Shown piece after piece: positions 32,486 through 39,758 of a DNA stretch of 64,000 nt. Both the position numbers and the translations under genes were made by a program. The notes beneath the pieces are model-generated. The model did no database searches, was not told the DNA's origin, and saw nothing but the letters and a program-made list of their open reading frames with translations. This DNA comes from G965116155 sp965116155. GTDB lineage: Bacteria > Bdellovibrionota > Bdellovibrionia > Bdellovibrionales > UBA1609. How positions within the stretch are numbered: the stretch's first letter is position 1; every line of letters begins with the position of its first letter. Where the stretch lies: the NCBI GenBank assembly GCA_965116155.1, contig OZ220488.1:1054001-1118000 (forward strand), written 5' to 3'.

Positions 32486-33274
32486 ATGCCAAAAAAAAGA
32501 AAAACAGCAAAGAAAAAAACAGCAAAAACGACAAAAACAAAATTAACAAAGAAAAAACTGACCAAAAAAAAGGGCCCCAAAAAACGTACAGCTAAACGCC
32601 CAACTAAACGCACAGCTAAAAGGCCTACCCCCCCCAAAAAAACTAACAGAAAATCCAGCACCAAGGCCCGTAAAAAAGTAACTAAAAAGTCTCAAAAAAA
32701 GATCTCTCCTAAAAAAACTAGAACAAAAACAACCAAAAAAAATGCCGTAAAAACCCATCGCAAAAACTCAACAAAAAAATTAACTACTAAAAAGGCAGTC
32801 AAAAAAACAAAGCCCACACCTGCGGCAAAAAAGAAGACCAAAAAAAAATCCCCCCCCTCCAGCATAGAAACCGCTGTGTCTAAAAAATCTACTGCTGCAA
32901 TAAAAGACATTGGCGATGTGGCGGGCAGTTTGGGTGCTACTTTGTCTAGTGACAAGCCTTTATTTACTCAAAAAACCAACCCCCTTGCTGATACGCCACC
33001 AAAAGAGGACAATGACAGCAATCTTTTTGAGCCGGAATTTGCTGATGAGACTACGGAGTTTTTAAAGGGAACATCTAAGAGCAAAAAGTACAACGATGAC
33101 GATGAGGGGGAGGGCGATTTTGTGGAAACCCGTGACCCGCACTTAGATATAGATGAAGACGAAGATGAAGACGAAGATGAAGACGAGGAAGAAGACGCAG
33201 GCCTTAGTGTAAACGAAGACGGCTATTGGGAAGATCCTTTTGAAAAAGACGACGATGACGGTGGGTTTTATTAA
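32486..33274 (+). CDS. Lys-rich histone-like protein with acidic C-terminal tail
   Basis: 262 residues with strong charge polarity. Residues 1-130 are Lys/Thr/Arg-rich (KKTAKTTKTKLTKKK, RTAKRPTKRTAKRPT), like the DNA-binding tail of H1-like proteins. Residues 190-262 are acidic, with LDIDEDEDEDEDEDEE encoded by a GATGAAGACGAA microsatellite (about 33151-33190) and a terminal FEKDDDDGGFY. The charged halves could fold back or link DNA to basic partners; this is inference. No folded domain is recognised. ATG 32486 is preceded by CGCAGGATCCGCC, with AGGA about 7 bp upstream. Confidence 0.75.
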   Translation: MPKKRKTAKKKTAKTTKTKLTKKKLTKKKGPKKRTAKRPTKRTAKRPTPPKKTNRKSSTKARKKVTKKSQKKISPKKTRTKTTKKNAVKTHRKNSTKKLTTKKAVKKTKPTPAAKKKTKKKSPPSSIETAVSKKSTAAIKDIGDVAGSLGATLSSDKPLFTQKTNPLADTPPKEDNDSNLFEPEFADETTEFLKGTSKSKKYNDDDEGEGDFVETRDPHLDIDEDEDEDEDEDEEEDAGLSVNEDGYWEDPFEKDDDDGGFY

Positions 33275-33280
33275 GTACAA

Positions 33281-33380
33281 TTAGAGTGCTAGCCCAATAT
33301 CCTGGAACTAAGTGCGTAAGTATAAAAGTGCACGTTGATAGCTGTCTGGCACACAGAATCACTTTTATAGTGCTTGTGTG
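33281..33380 (+). repeat. Truncated type A element joined to another palindromic module
   Basis: The head TTAGAGTGCTAG (33281-33292) with CCCAATATCCTGG leads, via GTGCGTAAGTATAAAAGTG, into CACGTTGATAGCTGTCTGGC and closes with CACTTTTATAG. The GATAGCTGTCT piece matches the inverted repeat around 50185 and 50348. No gene is seen between 33275 and 33470. Confidence 0.7.
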
Positions 33381-33470
33381 TAAATTTTACGCCGCCACAC
33401 AAAACAAAACACCATGGCGGTTACAATATTAATTCAAAAAATTAAATAGTAAAAAAGGATCCTCGGTACC

Positions 33471-35042
33471 ATGAAGATACTTTGTTCTTTGCTGCTGCTA
33501 CCCTTAATTGCTCTTAGCACTTCTGTCTTTGCTGACACAGCAGATGGCACACCTGGAGTTAATATTAATGCAATAAATGACAATGACCCCCAAATTTTAG
33601 AGGCAGCTAAATCCGTGGCAGTTATGCATGCATATAATGAGAACGGTGATGCATACCCCTATTGCACTGCGTTTTTAGTTGATCATAATCTCGTGGCAAC
33701 AGCTGGCCACTGCTTGTCCGCATTGGAAACAGGGTTCGTACAAAATAATAAATTAAAACAAACGGTGCACTTCACTTTTAATTGGAGAGACACCCAATTC
33801 GGGCACCCTAAAAACACCAAGCATGATATATACGTAGCAAAACGCATCGTTAAAAATTTCTATACCGGCAAAGACAATAACATGAGAATAAACGATCATG
33901 ACTATGCCTTGATTCAACTAGATAGATTTGTTGAGGGCACAAAGCCCCTTAAGTTGCTTGAGAGTACTCCCAAATGTAAAGATGCAGCCGAACGACCTTT
34001 ATTGATAATAGGCCACCCAGACCGAAAACCCCTTCACATGAAGACGCTGGATTTAAAATGCGAAGATAATACAGATATGAACGCTATGTGGTCTGTTTCT
34101 AACCTTTTCAGAAAAGGGCACTCAGGGTCACCTGTTTTTACATTGCAGAACAATTCATTAAAGGTTATTGGCATCGCAAGTTATCAAAGTAAAAGTTTAT
34201 ACGGATCGGACCATGGTGACACCTTTTCAGCATTTAGTTTGCTAAAAGGCATAAAGGATTGCCTTGGTGATGCAGACTGCAAGAATCGTACTAATAAAAA
34301 TTATGGGCATATCTCCAATATTTTAGATGTGCTAGAAAACATTCAAACCCGTTTAAACTACAAAAGCTTTAACCCACATCAATTGAGCGCCATTCTAAAA
34401 GACCTGCTTGATACACACTGCCCCGATGATATATTAAAGGCCATCCAAAAAGCCCCACGTTTTTTGGAGATTAAAAACGACTTCTCTACCCTAAAACACT
34501 TGGTGGATTTAGATATAGAAATAAAACAAAACCTTGGCGAAATAGTTGCAGCGCTGGCCTTCTTACAAGAAGACAAATCCATGCCCATATTAGAGTCTGT
34601 TCAAGATGCTCTAACTGTAAACCACCTTATTTTGTACGCTACGAAACACTTTGAAACAATGAACAAAAGAATCAATGCTACAGACCCAGAACAAACCTAT
34701 GCTCTCATGGAAACCTATATCGGGAAACGTAGGCCAGAATTTGCAAATTTTAATGCCGATTTGCAATCATTGCTCAAAGACGTTTTTGCCAAAACGGATC
34801 AAAATGCTGCAGATTTAAGAAAACGCACCCACCAGTTTGTGCTTAATCTTATGCCCCAGTATGGCGTAGAGTTAGATGCTTTTGTGCAGGAGCTTTATGA
34901 GGGAATGTTTGCCATTCCATACTCTGAAAACAAAAACGCCTTTGACTGGCTTACTGAAGATGAAAAAAAGCAGATACAGGAAATTCTAATGGCTACTGAT
35001 GCTGGCATATCAGCAAACCAGCGAGCGAACACTCTTAAATAA
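33471..35042 (+). CDS. Secreted trypsin-like serine protease with long C-terminal region
   Basis: 523 residues. A Sec signal peptide is at 1-21 (LLLLPLIALSTSVFA). The trypsin-fold domain (about 45-270) contains the catalytic His in VATAGHCLS, Asp in NDHDYALIQLDR and Ser in RKGHSGSPVFTL, so the triad is complete; the cysteines around His fit a normal disulfide. Residues about 280-523 are α-helical looking, with no recognised domain. It probably acts in the periplasm or outside the cell. AAGGA lies about 13 bp upstream of ATG. The 3' end overlaps the convergent topoisomerase VI A gene by 8 bp. Confidence 0.9.
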   Translation: MKILCSLLLLPLIALSTSVFADTADGTPGVNINAINDNDPQILEAAKSVAVMHAYNENGDAYPYCTAFLVDHNLVATAGHCLSALETGFVQNNKLKQTVHFTFNWRDTQFGHPKNTKHDIYVAKRIVKNFYTGKDNNMRINDHDYALIQLDRFVEGTKPLKLLESTPKCKDAAERPLLIIGHPDRKPLHMKTLDLKCEDNTDMNAMWSVSNLFRKGHSGSPVFTLQNNSLKVIGIASYQSKSLYGSDHGDTFSAFSLLKGIKDCLGDADCKNRTNKNYGHISNILDVLENIQTRLNYKSFNPHQLSAILKDLLDTHCPDDILKAIQKAPRFLEIKNDFSTLKHLVDLDIEIKQNLGEIVAALAFLQEDKSMPILESVQDALTVNHLILYATKHFETMNKRINATDPEQTYALMETYIGKRRPEFANFNADLQSLLKDVFAKTDQNAADLRKRTHQFVLNLMPQYGVELDAFVQELYEGMFAIPYSENKNAFDWLTEDEKKQIQEILMATDAGISANQRANTLK

Positions 35043-36189
35043 AATCTTTTTGCTTGATTTTTTGGATGATGATTTTTTCGGCCTTTAAAGGGTCCTTAGG
35101 GTCTACTGACCAGTAGGCCTGCTGCTCGCAACGCAATTTGTTTTGGATAAGCCACTTTAGTACGCGGGCGAGCTTTTTGTTTTTTGTAGATTTAAAAAAA
35201 GCGTCGTTCTTAAGCACATCGCGCGCTTTTTTAAGCGCCCTAGCATCGGCTGTGTTTTTTTCGCTCACACTATAACAGTGCAGATCGTATTTTTTTACGT
35301 CCCCAGGCAAGACTCCCAAAAACTTTACATCCGGCGCCGAAAACTCTGCGTTGCGAATCAAACTCGCCGCCGAGCCACACTTTAAAGTACGAAAAATATT
35401 TTGCAAAGTATAGGCATCTAAATCTCCATAAAAATAAATCGGCACCTTAAGCTGATCCTGTATAGTCTTCACCCAACCTCTTACGCCATTACTGGGCACC
35501 CCCTGTGCCCCCACCAAAATGCTCCTATGCCTCTTAGTAAAACCACTTGCTACCAAAGTGTTGGCCGTGCCCTCGGACTCAACAATTAAACAAAAATCCA
35601 CCCGCCCCTTAGCCTTAAGCCTAAACTGCTGAGGCTTGTTTTTAGGCTGAAAAGGCGTAGTGCCCAGGCCGCTTAAATCCACCACAGCCTTAGTGCCATC
35701 GTCTAAGGTCTCTGTTACAACCAGGTTTTTAGAATACGTCTGCCCCCCACGGTCGTTAGCAAAGCAGTTCATCTCCTCACGGTACACCTCCAGCATATCG
35801 CAAATAAACTGTATAACCGCATCGCTCTCCTCTTGCGCCTCAAAATCCAAGGGCTTTAACTGCGTGTTGGATTTTACCAAACCCTTAGCCATGTAATATA
35901 GCTCACGCTTAGTATTAACTCCGCCGGTTTTGACATTGTTGATCATGATATCGAGCATAAAAACCGTGCGCGCCATTTTTTGCACGCTAGAAACATTTAG
36001 CTCCGTGCGCACCTTCTTGCCACCAGGCACAAAAAAGCCCCTACTAGCCGTGTAAATGGCGTTGTCTAACGAACACTTTACCGCCTCTAATACCGGCCTC
36101 TTAGCCTCTACCAAATCCTGCAGCATGCGCAAGCAGAGCTTTTTAGAAATCTTAGGCACGTCTTTTGTAGGCTGTTTTAATGCTGGCAT
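35035..36189 (-). CDS. top6A: DNA topoisomerase VI subunit A (Spo11-like)
   Basis: 384 residues. The DNA-cutting subunit of type IIB topoisomerase, which relaxes supercoils and decatenates DNA in an A2B2 complex. The winged-helix catalytic motif TKRELYYM has Tyr98/Tyr99, one of which forms the covalent DNA link. The Toprim domain has LIVESEGT (Glu204) and YGDLDAY (Asp256, Asp258). The segment GVPSNGVRGWVKTIQ also fits the family. It starts directly after the stop of subunit B (36189/36190), so the subunits are made from one transcript. Topo VI is typical of archaea and plants and occurs in a scattered set of bacteria; this copy keeps all catalytic residues. The 8-bp overlap with the convergent protease gene is at its 3' end. 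Confidence 0.93.
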   Translation of the reverse strand: MPALKQPTKDVPKISKKLCLRMLQDLVEAKRPVLEAVKCSLDNAIYTASRGFFVPGGKKVRTELNVSSVQKMARTVFMLDIMINNVKTGGVNTKRELYYMAKGLVKSNTQLKPLDFEAQEESDAVIQFICDMLEVYREEMNCFANDRGGQTYSKNLVVTETLDDGTKAVVDLSGLGTTPFQPKNKPQQFRLKAKGRVDFCLIVESEGTANTLVASGFTKRHRSILVGAQGVPSNGVRGWVKTIQDQLKVPIYFYGDLDAYTLQNIFRTLKCGSAASLIRNAEFSAPDVKFLGVLPGDVKKYDLHCYSVSEKNTADARALKKARDVLKNDAFFKSTKNKKLARVLKWLIQNKLRCEQQAYWSVDPKDPLKAEKIIIQKIKQKDFI

Positions 36190-37911
36190 TTATATCCTTT
36201 GCTCGTTTTGTGTTTTAGGCGCTGGCTGCTCACGCTCGCCCGATTGCAACTTGCTCGATTGCATTTTGGCCAATTTTTGTGCCGCATCACTCAAGGCCTC
36301 CTCAGCCTCCTTACTATCGCGACCTAAAATCTTTAACAAACCTTCGCTAGCGCGCTGCTCTACGCTTTTAGAAGCTCCCGACATTTTTGCCAAAGCCTCC
36401 ACCAAAATAGGACCGAATTTTTCAATGTGCTGCTTTTTACGCTCTAGCTCAGCCGCCTTGTGCTCGCGCCTAATATGCCGCGCTAACTTTTGCCCCGCTT
36501 GCATAAGGCTGAGCCTTAGCTCGTCTATTAGCTCGTCGCTGGCGTCTATGGTTTCTTTAGAAGCGTTTTTAAATTTAATAAAGGGCGACGTCACACTCAC
36601 TGCAAACACATAAGGCCCCATAGGGACAGAATTTTTAGATTGCTGCAAACCGTAGGCGCGCCAATTTACAGACTCCACCGCCTTTGTAATGGCACAGGCA
36701 GCTTTGTCGAACTGCAAAGGCACACGGTTGGCAAATCGCAGCAGCTGCGCTTGTTGCTCCTCTTCTTTAGTTTTAGAAGTAAAACGCGCAATCGCCACCT
36801 CTACCACCACAGGCTTAAAATCGCACACCTTGGGCTTGCGGGTGTTAACGCTAAAAAAATCCGTCTCACCCAAACGCTGTATGCTTTTAGCCAAAGCCTC
36901 CTCGCCCACCACCATAACAGACGAGGTTGAAGGGCTGCTGAGGGCCGTTTTTTGCACGGCTGCAAACATCTCCCTGTACTCTGCAGTGCTTAAAGAGCTG
37001 AGTGCTTTTTTAAGCACTGTCGCCTTTAGCCCATTCACTCTAAAGTCTTTTATGCTTTTTTCACTCACCCGCGAAAAACCCGTACTTAAAAACTTTTTCA
37101 CACTCACCTTGCCGTACAAAGCCCCATGGGCCATAAATTCGCCCAGCTTTAAAGTGTGTGGATGGGGCAGCGTAGCCTCCGGCACTCTAGGCACTGTGCT
37201 AAGCACGGGCTTGATGTGCTGCGCTGGGTGGTCTAAAAGATGGTACTCTAGCTCTAAATGAGGATTCACCAAGGCCGTGCCTTCTAAATAAGTAATCAAA
37301 CCCCCATCGCCATTAAGCTGCACTCGGCCATCAATATTAAAGCTCAGCCGTAACCCGTGATCAAAAGGAAATGCCGCACGCGAAAGGCTTTTTTGAGCTG
37401 TCAAAGAGCCTTGGTTTTTTTTAATATCCACACCCACTATGGCTTTTATTGCTTTGGGCATGTTTTTGGTCTTGCTAATTACCTCCACCCCCGAGCCACT
37501 GGTGAGCTGCGCCCAAGTGGTAGCGGCAGAAATCCCAATGCCCTGCTGACCACGCGAGCATTTGCCACGCCCAAATTTGCTAGAGGCTAAATACTCCCCA
37601 AACACCTTGGGCAGCTCCTTTGCCAGGAGGCCTGGGCCGTTGTCTTGAACCACAATTTGCACCAAATCGGTTTTGCGCGTAGTGCCAGGGCCGATTTTTT
37701 TTACCTCCACCATAATGCGGGGCAAAATATTGGCCTCTTCACAGGCGTCTAGGGCGTTATCTACGGATTCTTTTAACGTGGTAAGCACCGCCTTAAGCGG
37801 CGATGAAAAGCCCACCTGTTGCAGGTTTTTGGCAAAATACTCTGCCGTACTGCTGCTATTGATTTTGCTTTTTTCGCCCGCCCTCGCCACAAAGACGACG
37901 CTAACATACAC
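36190..37911 (-). CDS. top6B: DNA topoisomerase VI subunit B (GHKL ATPase)
   Basis: 573 residues. The ATP-binding partner of Top6A. The Bergerat fold is clear: N box ESVDNALDA (48-56, Glu48 and Asn52), G1 VQDNGPGL (88-95), G2 RGQQGIGISAA (120-130). The start of the domain, AEYFAKNLQQVGFSSPLKAVLTTLKESVDN, fits the family. The transducer region and a Lys/Glu-rich helical C terminus (about 480-573) follow. The translation start is uncertain: GTG 37911 is the outermost possibility, and a GTG at 37890 also fits. The gene starts 4 bp from a type A repeat (37916), so its promoter must lie in or beyond the repeat. Order B then A, with no gap. Confidence 0.94.
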   Translation of the reverse strand: MYVSVVFVARAGEKSKINSSSTAEYFAKNLQQVGFSSPLKAVLTTLKESVDNALDACEEANILPRIMVEVKKIGPGTTRKTDLVQIVVQDNGPGLLAKELPKVFGEYLASSKFGRGKCSRGQQGIGISAATTWAQLTSGSGVEVISKTKNMPKAIKAIVGVDIKKNQGSLTAQKSLSRAAFPFDHGLRLSFNIDGRVQLNGDGGLITYLEGTALVNPHLELEYHLLDHPAQHIKPVLSTVPRVPEATLPHPHTLKLGEFMAHGALYGKVSVKKFLSTGFSRVSEKSIKDFRVNGLKATVLKKALSSLSTAEYREMFAAVQKTALSSPSTSSVMVVGEEALAKSIQRLGETDFFSVNTRKPKVCDFKPVVVEVAIARFTSKTKEEEQQAQLLRFANRVPLQFDKAACAITKAVESVNWRAYGLQQSKNSVPMGPYVFAVSVTSPFIKFKNASKETIDASDELIDELRLSLMQAGQKLARHIRREHKAAELERKKQHIEKFGPILVEALAKMSGASKSVEQRASEGLLKILGRDSKEAEEALSDAAQKLAKMQSSKLQSGEREQPAPKTQNEQRI

Positions 37912-37915
37912 AAAG

Positions 37916-38031
37916 TTAGAGTGTTAGTAAAATTCTCTGAGGCATAGCGGCGCTCCTGACGTAGCCTCCCAAAGGGAGGCGACCGCGGCAGGAGCGCCGC
38001 TTAGTCCCAGAGTATTGGGCTAGCGCTCTAA
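37916..38031 (+). repeat. Type A palindromic element with head-type sequence at both ends
   Basis: Head TTAGAGTGTTAG at 37916-37927 and inverted head CTAGCGCTCTAA at 38020-38031. The inner arms are GGCGCTCCTG (about 37949) and CAGGAGCGCC (about 37989), with CCTCCCAAAGGGAGG as the central hairpin. It looks like a hybrid of two element subtypes. It fills the gap between top6B and the outer-membrane protein gene. Confidence 0.87.
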
Positions 38032-38036
38032 ATTTG

Positions 38037-39608
38037 CTAAAACGCTACACTCAACCAGGTATTGACGCCGAGTAGGCCTTGCTTTTGTAGGCCCAACACC
38101 CTGCGGCTTGCATCGCCTGTAAACATATACGCTGCCTGCGCCCCCAAGCGCACCCGCTCACCCACACTGTAATCTAAACCCAAACCCGCCTCTGTACCCC
38201 AATAACCCACGCCGCCCGTGCCCATGGCCGAGGCTACATAAGCACTAAGGCGCAAGTCGCGCCACAACACCTTGCCGCCACTAAGCTCAGCATAAAAGGC
38301 ATTATGCACCTGCCCCACATCCAAGGCTTGCGCTGTTACTGCGTCTTCCCCAAACTCATCCACCTCGCCCATGTCGCCCACCTCAGCCGCACCCCGTTTT
38401 TTAAACAAAAGCATACCCACCCCATAGTTAGGGTGCGCGTAATAAGCTCTTTTGCCCACACCCGATGCGCCCGAAACATAGCCCCCCCTTAATCCAAAGT
38501 CCCACGTCTCCCACTCCACACTCAAGTCACCCGCCACGGCTAAAGCGCGCTCCTCAGCCTGCGTGCTGTAGCTACCCTCTACACCCAAATACACCCCTTG
38601 CGACTTAAGCCACTCACCCAAATATGTAGAGTAATACACGCTCCAATTGCTGTAATAAGACCGTTCAGCCTTTAAGCCCAATTTGCCACCGCTATCCACA
38701 GGCCCACCCTTAGCCACACCAGTACCAGGCCGCTCTTTTGCAGTATCCGTAGCAGGGTCTTTTGTGCCCCCCCCCTTATCAGGAGAAGTACTCCCATCAT
38801 CGATAGGGTGAGGAGTAGGGGTATCGCCTTCTCCTATTGCCCCGTCACTACCAGGAGTACTGTCAGCACCCCAACTGCCCCTCACAGGCTTAAACACACC
38901 ACTGTGCCTATAAAACTCTGGCGCATAGGGACGCCGTTCGTACAAAAAATCCACATCAAAGCCCTGCCCCTCGTAGCTGGCTCCCAACATATAAACCAAC
39001 CTTTGCCCAATATTGCGACCTAAGCCTCCATCATCAGACTGGCCGGGCAATTTATGAGCATCCAAGCCCAACAAAGGCCTTAAAGTCATTGAGCCAAATG
39101 AGATCTCGTACTGCACTCCATCTACAGCGCTCAACCAATACGCAAAAGGCTGCGCTGCCTCGTGCGAATAGCTCAAGCCCAAACCAAAGTCCAAAGGCAA
39201 CCTGCCCATACTCAATTGCGAGTTAGCAAAACTCCAACGCACATAAGCCTGTGGTACCCTTAAGATATCCTGCCAAAAACGCTCCTGACCAAACGAGCTG
39301 CCAAACACTTGGCCCCAATTGGCGCGTGGATAAGCCATGCTGCTGCGGTTTAAAAAGTGAAACGACCCTTGCAAAAAAAGCGAGTCCCCAACCACAAAGC
39401 GCGGCTGCAAATAAAGCTGGTGCAATGCGTAAAGCTCTGAAGGCTTCTTTAAACGCGGGTCTCCTTTGTCGTTAAACTCCTCCACAGCAGGCACGCGCCC
39501 GTTAAGATACTGCGCCTCCATCCTGTAGCCTCCACCCCACTCTACACCTTGTGCAAAGGGCGCAGCTATCAGCAACCCACACAACAAAAAGCCCGTCAAT
39601 CTACCCAT
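38037..39608 (-). CDS. Predicted outer-membrane β-barrel protein
   Basis: 523 residues. Signal peptide 1-21 (FLLCGLLIAAPFAQG). The rest alternates aromatic and charged residues with β-strand character (LQPRFVVGDSLFLQGSFHFLN, FDVDFLYERRPYAP, YAELSGGKVLWRDLRLSAYVASAMG) and ends in Phe (WLSVAF), the usual outer-membrane insertion signal. A low-complexity Gly/Asp/Pro/Thr-rich loop (about 245-300, GAIGEGDTPTPHPIDDGSTS) interrupts the barrel and may be surface exposed. The family is not recognised. ATG 39608 is divergent from ileS. The intervening 150 bp is AT-rich, with CTTATACTAGCCTATACTTA, but I cannot define promoters. Confidence 0.75.
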   Translation of the reverse strand: MGRLTGFLLCGLLIAAPFAQGVEWGGGYRMEAQYLNGRVPAVEEFNDKGDPRLKKPSELYALHQLYLQPRFVVGDSLFLQGSFHFLNRSSMAYPRANWGQVFGSSFGQERFWQDILRVPQAYVRWSFANSQLSMGRLPLDFGLGLSYSHEAAQPFAYWLSAVDGVQYEISFGSMTLRPLLGLDAHKLPGQSDDGGLGRNIGQRLVYMLGASYEGQGFDVDFLYERRPYAPEFYRHSGVFKPVRGSWGADSTPGSDGAIGEGDTPTPHPIDDGSTSPDKGGGTKDPATDTAKERPGTGVAKGGPVDSGGKLGLKAERSYYSNWSVYYSTYLGEWLKSQGVYLGVEGSYSTQAEERALAVAGDLSVEWETWDFGLRGGYVSGASGVGKRAYYAHPNYGVGMLLFKKRGAAEVGDMGEVDEFGEDAVTAQALDVGQVHNAFYAELSGGKVLWRDLRLSAYVASAMGTGGVGYWGTEAGLGLDYSVGERVRLGAQAAYMFTGDASRRVLGLQKQGLLGVNTWLSVAF

Positions 39609-39758
39609 AGGCCCTCCAAGAGCACAGCCTCAAAACCAAACTTATACTAGCCTATACTTATGTGTTAGACGTAAATAAATAAAGCATTATTTTCTGTGCG
39701 CACAACCTAAGGGGCTTTAACAGCGATTAGCCTCTTTAAAAACGGGGTTATCAGGTCT

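Noticed and set aside
36689..37261. Plus-strand open frame of 190 codons inside top6B
   Set aside because: Antisense to a conserved gene; no protein-like motifs.
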